DNA from: Pelobacter seleniigenes DSM 18267
GTDB lineage: Bacteria > Desulfobacterota > Desulfuromonadia > Desulfuromonadales > Geopsychrobacteraceae
Direction of reading: 5' to 3'
Length of the DNA stretch: 64,000 nucleotides
Assembly: GCF_000711225.1 (NCBI RefSeq)
Contig: NZ_JOMG01000004.1
Span: 248,001-312,000 of the forward strand
Numbering within the stretch: position 1 is the first letter of the stretch; every line of letters starts with the position of its first letter. The translations under genes were made by a program, and so were the position numbers. The notes beneath the pieces were generated by a model. It was not told the DNA's origin. It worked only from the letters and a program-made list of their open reading frames with translations, and did no database searches. Shown here piece after piece: positions 37,003-46,090 of this stretch.

Positions 37003-38822
37003 CAAAAAAAATACTGTTGGCTGATGATAGTATTACCATCCGCAAGGTTGTCGGTATTATCTTTGCCACAGAAGATTATCAACTTTTGATGACTGATAAC
37101 GGCGATGACGCGCTGAAAATGGTTCAGGATGAAGCGCCCGATCTGGTCATTGCAGATATTTCGATGCCGGGCAAAGACGGCTTTGAACTCTGTCGGGAGA
37201 TTAAGTCAACTGCCGCTTCGGCGACAATCTCGGTGATGTTGCTGCCCGGGGCTTTCGACCATTTTGATGAAGCCAAGGCTGAAGAGGTCTATGCGGACGG
37301 CTGGCTGACCAAGCCTTTTGAGTCGCAGGCCCTGCTCGATAAGGTTGCCCAACTGCTGGCAGCAGAGCCAAGGTTGATGCCCGGCGTTGCCGGGGCACCG
37401 GTTGTTGAGGACCAAAGCAGCGACGAGGTGGTGGTCGATGATTTTGCCCTTGGTCTTGACGCTGTTGAGGATTTGGCTGAGGACGAGGCTGTGGAAGCCG
37501 CGGATTCGGCCGATGACCTCTGGGATTCTGTCTCTTTTGCCGACGACGAGCTTGAGGACGCAGGTGTTTCGGACTCCGACGAGGAACCTCTTGCCGATAG
37601 CGCCCCGGATCTGGACCTGTCCGCGGAAATTGCTACCGAAGAAGATCCTTTTGTCGAATCTGGTGCCGACGTTGATCCTTTTGTGGCCGATGTCGCACCT
37701 GCTCAAGCTGCGCCACCGGTCGATGCTGTTGCCCCTGTCGCTGAGGAAACCCCGGCTGCGGATACGGCAGAAGACGCTTTTTCCGCTTTTGACGAAGATG
37801 ATTTGCCCCTGGATGATGCCGGGAATATCGATTTCGGTGCTCCGGAGAGCGATCTGCTCGATCTGTCCGCCGACGAGAATGATGCTGTGGATAGCGCGGA
37901 CGAAGTCGATTTTTCACAATACTCGGATCCTGACAGCTTCGTGCCCGCAGCTGAATCCGAAGATGATTTTGTGCCGGAGACGGTGGACGAAGAGGTCTTC
38001 GAAAGTGATGCTCTGGAATTGCTGGAAGAAGATGTTGAGCCTCTGGAAGAAGAGGATGGCGATTTCTTTACCAGCGCAGTTGAACCTTCTGCTGAAGTGG
38101 AGACTGTCGAACTTGAGTCGAAATCGGAGCCGGAAGCTGCCCCCGTCGCTTTTGCCGTTGATGAAATGGTGAGCGCCCCGCCGGCCGAGTCGGCTCCGGA
38201 AGTGGCGGTCGCGGTTGAGGAAGAGCTTGAACCTGAACCTGCGGAGGAGATTCTTGATCTGTCTGAGGAAGAGATCCTGGACCTGTCCGAAGATGAGATT
38301 CTGGAGGACGAGGCCGGCAGCGTTTTTGCTTCCGTCGACACTGAGGCCTTTGCGCCGGAAGAGGAGACGACTGTCGAGGACGAGGAAACCTTCACCTTTG
38401 ACAGCGAACCCGCCCTGGATTCTGCTATGGCGGAGGAGCCCTTCTCTGCGCCAGAAGAAATCTACGATCTTGACAGCGAAGTCGAAGAGGACGAGGTCGA
38501 GGCAGCAGAGACGGACAGTTTCTATCTTGACGAAACCGAGCCGGAACCGGCAGTTGCGTCGCCATTGTCATCTGAAGAGGTCGAAGCGGAACGCCCCGTG
38601 GTGGAAACCCCGCCGGCGGCACCGGTTGCCCAGCTTGAGCAGCAGTTGCGGGATCTTCCTGAAGAGGAGTTGAAAGAAATCGTCAGCAGGGTTGCTGCTC
38701 CCATTATCGAAAAGCTTGCCGGGGAACTGCTCGAGCAGATTGCCTGGGAGGTGGTCCCCGATCTTGCCGAAGTGATGATCCGTGAGGAGATCCGCAAGAT
38801 CAAACAGGACACTGCCGAATAG
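36999..38822 (+). CDS. Receiver protein with very long acidic disordered region
   Basis: The 607-residue protein has a receiver domain (1-120) with acidic pocket DD near residue 9, phosphoacceptor D53 (IADISMPGKDG) and Lys105 (LTKPFES). The Thr/Ser switch normally after strand 4 is not visible: the sequence reads MLLPGAF. Residues ~125-545 are strongly acidic and low in complexity (Glu, Asp, Ala, Ser, Val), with short repeats such as EEILDLS in tandem. The last ~60 residues form a conserved-looking helical end (PEEELKEIVSRVAAPIIEKL, VVPDLAEVMIREEIRKIK). The architecture recalls FrzZ/RomR-like output proteins. It closes the CheW-CheW-receiver operon. Confidence 0.8.
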   Translation: MTKKILLADDSITIRKVVGIIFATEDYQLLMTDNGDDALKMVQDEAPDLVIADISMPGKDGFELCREIKSTAASATISVMLLPGAFDHFDEAKAEEVYADGWLTKPFESQALLDKVAQLLAAEPRLMPGVAGAPVVEDQSSDEVVVDDFALGLDAVEDLAEDEAVEAADSADDLWDSVSFADDELEDAGVSDSDEEPLADSAPDLDLSAEIATEEDPFVESGADVDPFVADVAPAQAAPPVDAVAPVAEETPAADTAEDAFSAFDEDDLPLDDAGNIDFGAPESDLLDLSADENDAVDSADEVDFSQYSDPDSFVPAAESEDDFVPETVDEEVFESDALELLEEDVEPLEEEDGDFFTSAVEPSAEVETVELESKSEPEAAPVAFAVDEMVSAPPAESAPEVAVAVEEELEPEPAEEILDLSEEEILDLSEDEILEDEAGSVFASVDTEAFAPEEETTVEDEETFTFDSEPALDSAMAEEPFSAPEEIYDLDSEVEEDEVEAAETDSFYLDETEPEPAVASPLSSEEVEAERPVVETPPAAPVAQLEQQLRDLPEEELKEIVSRVAAPIIEKLAGELLEQIAWEVVPDLAEVMIREEIRKIKQDTAE

Positions 38823-38848
38823 GCTCCTGTTGCACAACGCTTCCTACC

Positions 38849-38884
38849 GGGGGAGCAGGGAAGGCTTGACTTCCTTGTTCCCCC
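38849..38884 (+). terminator. Terminator after the receiver gene
   Basis: GGGGGAGCAGGGAAG (38849-38863) pairs with CTTCCTTGTTCCCCC (38870-38884) over 15 positions including two G-U pairs, with a 6-nt loop and AATTTATT downstream. It separates the chemosensory module from valS. Confidence 0.7.
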
Positions 38885-38963
38885 AATTTATTGTCCCCGC
38901 AGTAATAGAAAGTGAAAAATCTTAAATAAATCCAACTTTGTATATCGAAGGGTTTCAGCAGCA

Positions 38964-41621
38964 ATGAATACGCAACTGCCAAAAGGGTATGATCCGCTGC
39001 AGGTTGAACAAAAATGGTTCGCTACCTGGGAAAAAAGCGGAGTTTTTCACGCCGACGAGACATCGCTCAAGCCTCCTTATTCTATCGTTATCCCCCCTCC
39101 GAATGTCACCGGTGTCCTGCACATGGGGCATGCCCTGAACAATACCCTGCAGGATATCCTTTGCCGCTGGAAAAGAATGTGCGGCTATGAAGTCCTGTGG
39201 ATGCCGGGAACCGATCACGCCGGGATTGCCACCCAGAACGTGGTTGAGAAACAGCTGGCTGCAGAAGGGAAAGATCGGCACGACCTCGGGCGGGACGCTT
39301 TTATCGAACGGGTCTGGAAGTGGCGTGAAGAATCCGGCGGGCAGATCATCAACCAGCTCAAAAGGTTGGGTGCTTCGTGCGACTGGGAACGGGAACGCTT
39401 CACCATGGATGAAGGCCTGTCCAAGGCCGTGCGTGAAGTCTTTGTCAAGCTCTACGAAGAAGGTCTGATCTACCGGGACAATCGGTTGATCAACTGGTGC
39501 CCGCGTTGTCACACCGCCCTGTCCGATCTTGAAGTTGAGCATGAGGATCGCAAAGGCCATCTCTGGCATCTGCGCTACCCCGTCATCGGGACCGACCGGC
39601 AGCTGATCGTCGCGACGACACGTCCCGAAACCATGCTTGGTGATACCGCTGTGGCTGTTCATCCCGAAGACGAGCGTTATCGGGATCTGATCGGCCAAAA
39701 GGTCCTGCTGCCGCTGGTCAATCGGGAGATCCCGATTATCGCCGATGAGTACGTTGATAAAGAGTTCGGCAGCGGCGCGGTTAAAATTACCCCGGCTCAC
39801 GATTTTAACGACTTTGAAATCGGTAAACGGCACCAGCTTGAATTCATCAATGTCCTGGATGAATCGGGCCTGATCAACGAAAACGGCGGGGCCTATCAGG
39901 GGCTGGAGCGCTATGCCGCCCGTGACAAGGTGGTCGCCGATCTGCAGGAGCTGGGGCTGCTTGAGCAGGTTGAGGATTATGCCAACGCGGTGGGGGAATG
40001 TTATCGTTGCCGAACCACCATTGAACCCTATATGAGCAAACAATGGTATGTCGCGGTCAAGCCCCTCGCCGCCGAAGCGATCAAGGCCGTTGAAGAAGGG
40101 CAGACCAAAATCTTGCCCCTGCAGTGGGAAAAGACCTATTACGAGTGGATGTATAATATTCAGGATTGGTGTGTCAGTCGGCAGATCTGGTGGGGACATC
40201 GGATTCCGGCCTGGTTCTGTGACGAGTGCGGGGAGATCACTGTATCTCGTGAAGATGTCACCACCTGCAGCCACTGCGGCAGCTCTCAGCTGACCCAGGA
40301 AACCGATGTCCTTGATACCTGGTTCTCTTCGGCTCTCTGGCCGTTTACCACCATGGGCTGGCCGGAGCAGACCCGCACCCTGGAAAAATTTTACCCCACG
40401 GCCTGTCTGGTGACCGGCTTCGATATCCTCTTTTTCTGGGTTGCCCGGATGATGATGATGGGGCTTAAGTTCAGGGATCAGGTTCCGTTCAAGGAAGTTT
40501 ACATCCATGCCCTGGTCCGCGATGGACAGGGACAGAAAATGAGTAAAAGCAAAGGGAACGTGATCGACCCCCTGACCGTGGTCGATGAGTACGGCGCCGA
40601 TGCTTTCCGCTTTACCCTGTGCGCTTTTGCAGCCATGGGGCGCGATATCAAATTGTCTACGGAACGGATCGGCGGCTACCGGAATTTTGTCAATAAACTG
40701 TGGAACGCCAGCCGGTTTGCGCTGATGAATCTGGAAGATTTCGCGGCTGAGGGCTGTGCTCTCGATGGTGAGCAGCTGACCCAGGCTGACCAATGGATTC
40801 TGCAGCGTTTTGCCGCCGCCGCCGAAGGTGTCAATCAGGCCCTGGCGGACTATCGGTTTAACGAAGCGGCGTCCGTCCTCTACGCTTTTACCTGGCACGA
40901 GTTCTGCGACTGGTATGTCGAATTGAGCAAGGAGAGTCTCTACGGCGAAAATATCCAGGCTCGCCAGACCACCCAAAAAGTGCTGTTCTCAGTGCTGGAA
41001 GGGCTGCTCAGAATGCTTCATCCGATCCTGCCTTTTGTGACCGAGGAGATCTGGCATGCGTTGCCCGGAGAGCGTCCTTCGGCAACCATCATGACCGCCG
41101 CCTACCCGCAGGGAGCAATTATCGAAACCGATGCGGCCGCGGTTGCCGAGATGGAACTGGTCATGGATGTGATCAAGGCGATCCGTAATGTGCGTGGTGA
41201 GCTGGAGGTCCCGCCCGGCCGTAAAATCAAAGTTGTGCTCGATTGTAAGACTGCCGCGGCTCTGGCGGCCATACGGGCTGGTGAAAGTTACATCACTTCG
41301 CTGGCCAGGGTTGATGAGCTGGTTGCCGGAGTTGCTATTGAACATCCCCGTCAGGCGTCGACTCAGGTTGCCGGCGATGTCGAGGTGTTGCTGCCGCTCG
41401 CCGGGCTGATCGATATTGCCGAAGAAGAAGCCCGTCTTGGTAAAGAGATTGTCAAGACGCAAAAGGATGTCGATTTCTTTACCAAAAAATTGTCGAATCA
41501 GAAGTTTGTCGCCAACGCCCCCGCAGAGGTATTGGAGAAGGATCGCGCCAAATTAGCTGCAGCCCAGGAAAAGATTGCCATTTTGCAGCATAGTCTGGAC
41601 AAGATTATCGCCTTGAAATAA
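38964..41621 (+). CDS. valS: Valyl-tRNA synthetase
   Basis: The 885-residue class I synthetase charges tRNA-Val. The HIGH-type motif is HMGH at residues 53-56 (PPNVTGVLHMGHAL) and the KMSKS loop is at 525-529. The editing domain is visible around VATTRPETMLGDTAVAVHP. The CWFSSALWP-like region is DTWFSSALWPFTTMGWP. The C-terminal coiled coil (about 815-885; EEEARLGKEIVKTQKDVDFFTKKL) contacts tRNA. The ATG has AAGGG some 14 bases upstream. No T-box or leader peptide was recognised before it. Confidence 0.97.
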   Translation: MNTQLPKGYDPLQVEQKWFATWEKSGVFHADETSLKPPYSIVIPPPNVTGVLHMGHALNNTLQDILCRWKRMCGYEVLWMPGTDHAGIATQNVVEKQLAAEGKDRHDLGRDAFIERVWKWREESGGQIINQLKRLGASCDWERERFTMDEGLSKAVREVFVKLYEEGLIYRDNRLINWCPRCHTALSDLEVEHEDRKGHLWHLRYPVIGTDRQLIVATTRPETMLGDTAVAVHPEDERYRDLIGQKVLLPLVNREIPIIADEYVDKEFGSGAVKITPAHDFNDFEIGKRHQLEFINVLDESGLINENGGAYQGLERYAARDKVVADLQELGLLEQVEDYANAVGECYRCRTTIEPYMSKQWYVAVKPLAAEAIKAVEEGQTKILPLQWEKTYYEWMYNIQDWCVSRQIWWGHRIPAWFCDECGEITVSREDVTTCSHCGSSQLTQETDVLDTWFSSALWPFTTMGWPEQTRTLEKFYPTACLVTGFDILFFWVARMMMMGLKFRDQVPFKEVYIHALVRDGQGQKMSKSKGNVIDPLTVVDEYGADAFRFTLCAFAAMGRDIKLSTERIGGYRNFVNKLWNASRFALMNLEDFAAEGCALDGEQLTQADQWILQRFAAAAEGVNQALADYRFNEAASVLYAFTWHEFCDWYVELSKESLYGENIQARQTTQKVLFSVLEGLLRMLHPILPFVTEEIWHALPGERPSATIMTAAYPQGAIIETDAAAVAEMELVMDVIKAIRNVRGELEVPPGRKIKVVLDCKTAAALAAIRAGESYITSLARVDELVAGVAIEHPRQASTQVAGDVEVLLPLAGLIDIAEEEARLGKEIVKTQKDVDFFTKKLSNQKFVANAPAEVLEKDRAKLAAAQEKIAILQHSLDKIIALK

Positions 41622-41710
41622 TTGCTAAAATGCCGTTTTGAACAACTTTTCCCGAGCTCTGGTATAGCAGAGGCGGGGGGTGAAGGGGGTGGTAGGCGAG
41701 ACATTAGAAA

Positions 41711-41739
41711 TTGTCTATGTATGGTTTTTTTTATTTAAT
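41711..41739 (+). promoter_or_regulatory. Candidate promoter of sdhCAB
   Basis: TTGTCT (41711-41716) and TTTAAT (41734-41739) are 17 bases apart in an A/T-rich stretch. A palindromic operator follows 16 bp downstream. The start of transcription would lie about 270 bp before sdhC. Confidence 0.35.
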
Positions 41740-41755
41740 TTTATAACGATGTTTA

Positions 41756-41768
41756 GTATACAGTATAC
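41756..41768. promoter_or_regulatory. Palindromic operator GTATACAGTATAC upstream of sdhCAB
   Basis: Two copies of GTATAC flank a single A, giving an almost perfect inverted repeat. GTATAC-centred palindromes are typical of GntR/FadR-type regulators. Its place just downstream of the predicted -10 element suggests repression of the TCA/fumarate enzyme. The regulator is not in this window. Confidence 0.5.
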
Positions 41769-42015
41769 GATTTAAAATTGTTACTGCAGGCTCTGCCGGC
41801 CTTCCATGGCGGGTTGTATCTGGCACCGAAAGGATGTCAATTATGAACTGGAGGATTAGATCCTGGAGAGGGCCGCCTGGCTCGTGCTGCAAAGTACGGT
41901 ACCAGGAAGAAAGGAGGGCTGGGCCGTGAAGTTAGATCAATACCTGTTCTGCTGATTGAATCCGGAAGAGACGTCCTGATTAACAATCACATCATTTTCT
42001 CGAGGGATAAGAATT
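41769..42015 (+). other. Long untranslated leader of sdhCAB
   Basis: About 250 bases separate the operator from the sdhC start codon, without a credible gene. Several short complementary segments occur, for example AGGAT-TAG-ATCCT (41852-41864) and GGCGG (41809-41813) with CCGCC (41873-41877), so the leader may fold. No known riboswitch class was recognised. Confidence 0.35.
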
Positions 42016-42690
42016 ATGAATCTGTTTACTAGCACTGTAGGAAGAAAGGTTCTGATGGCGGTGACCGGCCTGTTGCTGGTTCTGTTTGTCACTGTCCATC
42101 TCCTTGGTAACCTGTCGGTTTTTGCCGGACCTGACGGTATCAATGCCTATGCCAAGCATCTGCACGATCTCGGTCCGTTGGTCTGGATCTTCCGTTTGGT
42201 GATGCTGGGGCTGTTTGCCATTCATATTACTTTTGGCATTCAACTTTACCTGGAAAACCGTAACGCCAACCCTGAGCAATATGCTGTTCAGAAGACCCTG
42301 GTGACGACCTTTTCCGCCAAAACCATGGTCTTCACCGGGCTGATCATCCTGGTTTTCCTGATTTATCACCTGCTGCACTTCACTGTCCAGGTGACCAATC
42401 CTGCAATTTCTGCCAGTCATCTGCCGCTGGATGCTGCCATGCGTCCCGACGTGTTCTCGATGGTGGTGTTGAGCTTCCAGAAGGTTTTCATCTCCGTGGT
42501 TTATATCATTGCCATGATTGCCCTGCTGCTCCACCTGAGCCATGGAATTTCCAGTTGGGTGCAAACCCTCGGTTGGAGCACCGGACCGAGTCAGGACAAG
42601 GTGAGACCCTTCGGTAAATTTCTGGCTATCGTGTATGGTCTGGCCTATATCGCCATTCCTTTGTTTATTCTCGCTCGCATTGTGAAATAG
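42016..42690 (+). CDS. sdhC: Succinate dehydrogenase / fumarate reductase cytochrome b subunit
   Basis: The 224-residue membrane protein anchors the complex and carries the b-type hemes that pass electrons to or from menaquinone. Five membrane helices are predicted. Candidate heme histidines lie in [32 protein letters not shown] and LLHLSHGIS. It belongs to the single-anchor, dihaem FrdC/SdhC (b558) type found in Geobacter, Bacteroidetes and Bacillus, where the same complex may work in both directions. GAGGGATAAG precedes the ATG. There is no sdhD, in keeping with this type. Confidence 0.92.
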   Translation: MNLFTSTVGRKVLMAVTGLLLVLFVTVHLLGNLSVFAGPDGINAYAKHLHDLGPLVWIFRLVMLGLFAIHITFGIQLYLENRNANPEQYAVQKTLVTTFSAKTMVFTGLIILVFLIYHLLHFTVQVTNPAISASHLPLDAAMRPDVFSMVVLSFQKVFISVVYIIAMIALLLHLSHGISSWVQTLGWSTGPSQDKVRPFGKFLAIVYGLAYIAIPLFILARIVK

Positions 42691-42700
42691 GGGGCTTATT

Positions 42701-44617
42701 GTGATTCTCGACGGAAAAGCACCTACCGGACCAATTGAAACGTCATGGGACAGACATCGTTTCGACATGAAGCTGGTCAATCCGGCTAACAAACGTAAAT
42801 TCAAAATTCTCGTTGTAGGAACCGGCCTCGCCGGCGGCGCAGCTGCTGCGACCCTGGGCGAACTCGGCTACAACGTGGAAGCCTTCTGTTATCAGGACAG
42901 CCCGCGTCGCGCCCACAGTATCGCTGCTCAGGGCGGGATCAATGCGGCGAAGAACTACCCGAGTGACGGCGACAGCATCTATCGCCTGTTTTACGATACC
43001 GTCAAAGGCGGGGACTTCCGCGCCCGTGAAGCTGACGTCTGGCGTCTGGCCCAGGTCTCCAATAATATTATTGACCAGTGTGTCGCTCAGGGCGTGCCTT
43101 TTGCCCGCGACTATGCCGGTTACCTGGACAACCGCTCCTTTGGTGGCGCCCAGGTCTCCCGGACCTTTTATGCCCGCGGTCAGACCGGTCAGCAGTTGCT
43201 GCTCGGTGCCTATTCGGCCCTGTCCCGGCAGATCAAGAACAAGACCGTCAAGATGTTTGCCCGCCGCGAAATGCTCGACTTGGTGGTGGTCGACGGGGTG
43301 GCCAAAGGGATTACCTGCCGTAATCTGATTACCGGTGAAATCGAATCTTACTGGGGCGATGCCGTCATCCTCGCCACCGGCGGTTTTGTCAACGTCTTCT
43401 ACCTGTCCACCAATGCCATGGGCTGCAGTGCCACGGCGATCTGGAAAGCAACCAAAAAGGGCGCCTACATGGCCAACCCCTGCTACACCCAGATCCACCC
43501 GACCTGTATCCCTCAGCATGGTGACAAGCAGTCCAAACTGACCCTGATGTCCGAGTCCCTCCGGAACGACGGCCGGGTCTGGGTTCCCAAACGGGCTGAG
43601 GATTGCGGTAAGCACCCGAACCAGATTGCCGAGGAAGATCGCGATTACTATCTGGAGCGGAAATACCCCTCCTTCGGCAACCTGGCCCCGCGCGATATCG
43701 CTTCGCGTGCCGCCAAGGAACAATGCGACGATGGGCGCGGTGTCGGCGACACCAAGCGCGGCGTTTATCTCGACTTCCAAGCGGCCATTGATCGGGTCGG
43801 CCAACCACTGATCCAACAACGGTATGGCAACCTGTTCGACATGTATGAAAAGATCACGGATGAAAACGGCTATGAGCGGCCGATGCGGATCTATCCGGCC
43901 CCCCACTATTCCATGGGTGGACTCTGGGTTGATTACCACTGCATGAGCAATATCCCCGGTCTGTTTGTCCTGGGTGAAGCTAACTTCTCCGTTCACGGTG
44001 CTAACCGGCTCGGCGCTTCGGCCCTGATGCAGGGACTTGCTGACGGCTATTTCGTCATTCCCTACACCATCGCCCAGTACATGGCGTCTATCACTCCGGG
44101 GCAAATCAAGGAAGATCATCCCGAGTTCAAGAAGTCGGCTGAAGAGGTCAAAGGGCAGATCGACAAAATGCTGTCGATCAAAGGCAAGAAAACCGTCGGC
44201 GAACTTCACCGTGAGCTGGGTAGCGTCATGTGGGAAGATGTCGGCATGGCAAGAAGCGACGCCAGCCTCAAGCATGCTCTCCAGCGGATTCCGGAAATCC
44301 GCGATGAATTCTGGAACAATGTCAACGTCACCGGCACAGCGGGCGAGTTGAACCAACAGCTCGAAAATGCCGGCCGCTTGGCTGATTTCCTTGAATTCGC
44401 CGAGATGATGACCAAAGATGCCCTCCATCGTGAGGAATCCTGCGGTGGTCACTTCCGTACTGAGCATCAAACCGAGGATGGCGAGGCAATGCGTGACGAT
44501 GAGAATTTCTGTTACGCTGCTGCCTGGGAGTTCAAGGGGGTTGACAACGAACCTGAGTTGCACAAGGAACCCTTGAAATTTGAAAACGTCAAACTTGCCG
44601 TGAGGAGTTACAAATAA
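42701..44617 (+). CDS. sdhA: Succinate dehydrogenase / fumarate reductase flavoprotein subunit
   Basis: The 638-residue catalytic subunit oxidises succinate or reduces fumarate. It has the FAD-binding loop [21 protein letters not shown], the His for covalent FAD in [18 protein letters not shown], substrate-site residues around IHPTCI and [12 protein letters not shown], and [13 protein letters not shown] plus [17 protein letters not shown] near the C-terminus. The start is GTG at 42701 with a GGGGG stretch upstream; an ATG at 42767 is an alternative. The stop overlaps sdhB as TAATG. Confidence 0.95.
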   Translation: MILDGKAPTGPIETSWDRHRFDMKLVNPANKRKFKILVVGTGLAGGAAAATLGELGYNVEAFCYQDSPRRAHSIAAQGGINAAKNYPSDGDSIYRLFYDTVKGGDFRAREADVWRLAQVSNNIIDQCVAQGVPFARDYAGYLDNRSFGGAQVSRTFYARGQTGQQLLLGAYSALSRQIKNKTVKMFARREMLDLVVVDGVAKGITCRNLITGEIESYWGDAVILATGGFVNVFYLSTNAMGCSATAIWKATKKGAYMANPCYTQIHPTCIPQHGDKQSKLTLMSESLRNDGRVWVPKRAEDCGKHPNQIAEEDRDYYLERKYPSFGNLAPRDIASRAAKEQCDDGRGVGDTKRGVYLDFQAAIDRVGQPLIQQRYGNLFDMYEKITDENGYERPMRIYPAPHYSMGGLWVDYHCMSNIPGLFVLGEANFSVHGANRLGASALMQGLADGYFVIPYTIAQYMASITPGQIKEDHPEFKKSAEEVKGQIDKMLSIKGKKTVGELHRELGSVMWEDVGMARSDASLKHALQRIPEIRDEFWNNVNVTGTAGELNQQLENAGRLADFLEFAEMMTKDALHREESCGGHFRTEHQTEDGEAMRDDENFCYAAAWEFKGVDNEPELHKEPLKFENVKLAVRSYK

Positions 44618-45369
44618 TGAACCTTACATTGCATGTATGGCGCCAGAAGGGGCCACAAGATAAAGGAAAACTGGAAACCTATCAAGCCAAGGACGTCAGC
44701 CCGGATGAGTCGTTCCTGGAAATGCTTGACGAGGTCAACGATCATCTGATCAAGTCCGGGAAAGACCCGATCGCCTTCGATCACGATTGCCGTGAAGGGA
44801 TCTGCGGGATGTGTTCGCAGGTCATCAATGGCCGTCCCCACGGTCAACAGGAACTGACGACCGTCTGCCAGCTGCATATGCGCCAGTTCAAAGACGGTGA
44901 TGAAATTTTCATCGAGCCCTGGCGGGCACGCGCTTTCCCGATCATTAAGGACCTGATCGTGGACCGGAGCGCCCTCGATGCCGTGATGCAGGCTGGCGGC
45001 TATGCCTCCTGTCATACCGGCGGGGTCGCCGATGCCAATGATCTGCTGATCGGCAAACCGGTGGCCGACTACGCCATGGACGCGGCAGAGTGTATTGGCT
45101 GCGGCGCCTGCGTCGCCGCCTGCCCCAACAGCTCGGCCATGCTGTTCACCAGTGCCAAGGTCGCTCAGCTGGCGGTCTTGCCCCAAGGGAAGCCGGAAGC
45201 CAGACGTCGGGTGCAGGCCATGACCAAGGCGATTCTGGACGAAGGCTTCGGTAACTGTACCAACCATTATGAATGTGAAGCTGCCTGCCCGAAAGGGATC
45301 AGCGTCAAGTTCATCGCCAAACTCAACCGGGAATACATCAAGTCTATGGTCCCGAGTTCGGCGGAATAA
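44617..45369 (+). CDS. sdhB: Succinate dehydrogenase / fumarate reductase iron-sulfur subunit
   Basis: The 250-residue protein passes electrons between FAD and the membrane hemes through three clusters. Cysteines for the [2Fe-2S] cluster are in [13 protein letters not shown] and the later TTVCQLH; those of the [4Fe-4S] cluster are in [13 protein letters not shown]; those of the remaining cluster are in [14 protein letters not shown]. The ATG overlaps the sdhA stop by one base. A strong terminator lies 32 bp downstream, so sdhCAB is a closed operon. Confidence 0.95.
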   Translation: MNLTLHVWRQKGPQDKGKLETYQAKDVSPDESFLEMLDEVNDHLIKSGKDPIAFDHDCREGICGMCSQVINGRPHGQQELTTVCQLHMRQFKDGDEIFIEPWRARAFPIIKDLIVDRSALDAVMQAGGYASCHTGGVADANDLLIGKPVADYAMDAAECIGCGACVAACPNSSAMLFTSAKVAQLAVLPQGKPEARRRVQAMTKAILDEGFGNCTNHYECEAACPKGISVKFIAKLNREYIKSMVPSSAE

Positions 45370-45400
45370 AATCAATATCGATTTGACATATCTTGTCAGT

Positions 45401-45436
45401 GAGGCGGATCATTTTTTTGATCCGCCTCTTTTTTTT
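45401..45436 (+). terminator. Rho-independent terminator of sdhCAB
   Basis: GAGGCGGATCA (45401-45411) pairs with TGATCCGCCTC (45418-45428) around a T6 loop and is followed by eight T residues. A textbook terminator. Confidence 0.93.
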
Positions 45437-45482
45437 GCTCCGCGACCAGCCTGACCTGCATTTCGGATATTTTCAGCAGTCG

Positions 45483-46079
45483 CTAGCCTTTTTGCAGCAG
45501 TAGGGTCGTATAGTCTTCCAACCAGAGATTTTTCAGGGTCTTGCAGCCCAGCTGCTGATATCTGCTGCGGATATCAAAATTATCCTCCCAGGGAATACCG
45601 GACAGCAGCAAGTAGGCGTCTGGAGCGCAACGGTTAGTCAGGTCTGTCGCCGAGGCCAGCAGGATATCGCTATAGATGTTGGCGAGAACCAGGTTGAAGG
45701 CGGTTTCCTGCAGCTCTTCAAGGCGGCCGCAAAAGTGGTTGACCTGTCTCGACAAGCCGTTGATGAGACAATTACGGCGGCCGCTCTCAATGGCGGCCTG
45801 GTCAATGTCGACACAATAGGCCTCTGCGGCTCCGAAGAGGAGTGCGGTAATGCTCAGCAAGCCGGTACCGCTGCCAAAATCAAGCACTTTATCACCCGGG
45901 GCCACCAGCCCGGATTCGAGCAATTCCAGGCAGCTGCGGGTGGTTTCATGTTCTCCTGAGCCGAAGGCGCCGCGCTCCAGAATGATCGAGATCCCGGAAA
46001 CCGGCTCGGGCGCCGAGTCTTCGGGTGACCGAATGGTGATCCTGCGGCCGATGGTCAATGGTTGATAATTATCCCGCAT
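45483..46079 (-). CDS. PrmA-like class I methyltransferase lacking the N-terminal domain
   Basis: The 198-residue product is an S-adenosylmethionine methyltransferase most like the catalytic part of PrmA, which trimethylates ribosomal protein L11. It has IILERGAFGSGEHETTRSCLELLE (PrmA AFGTGTHxTT region), motif I VLDFGSGTGLLSITALLFGA, acidic VDIDQAAIES and LVLANIYSDILL. The ~90-residue N-terminal L11-recognition domain of PrmA is absent and cannot be recovered upstream, because the neighbouring gene ends 11 bp away. The target may therefore be another protein. It follows the AEC gene on the minus strand. Confidence 0.72.
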   Translation of the reverse strand: MRDNYQPLTIGRRITIRSPEDSAPEPVSGISIILERGAFGSGEHETTRSCLELLESGLVAPGDKVLDFGSGTGLLSITALLFGAAEAYCVDIDQAAIESGRRNCLINGLSRQVNHFCGRLEELQETAFNLVLANIYSDILLASATDLTNRCAPDAYLLLSGIPWEDNFDIRSRYQQLGCKTLKNLWLEDYTTLLLQKG

Positions 46080-46090
46080 CAGAGTTGCCT

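Noticed and set aside
37703-38395. Serine-rich open frame antisense to the acidic linker of the receiver protein
   Set aside because: The Ser-rich composition is the reverse complement of Glu/Asp/Ala codons, not evidence for a gene.
38955-40976. 673-codon open frame antisense to valS
   Set aside because: Valyl-tRNA synthetase motifs cover the sense strand completely; the antisense product has no recognisable domain.
41769-42015. Cyclic di-GMP or cGAMP (GEMM) riboswitch in the sdh leader
   Set aside because: A GAAA-type tetraloop-like segment and some G-rich stretches were noticed, but the conserved GEMM core and its paired elements could not be laid out.
42743-44563. 606-codon open frame antisense to sdhA
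   Set aside because: Shadow of the flavoprotein gene; no start signal and no similarity.
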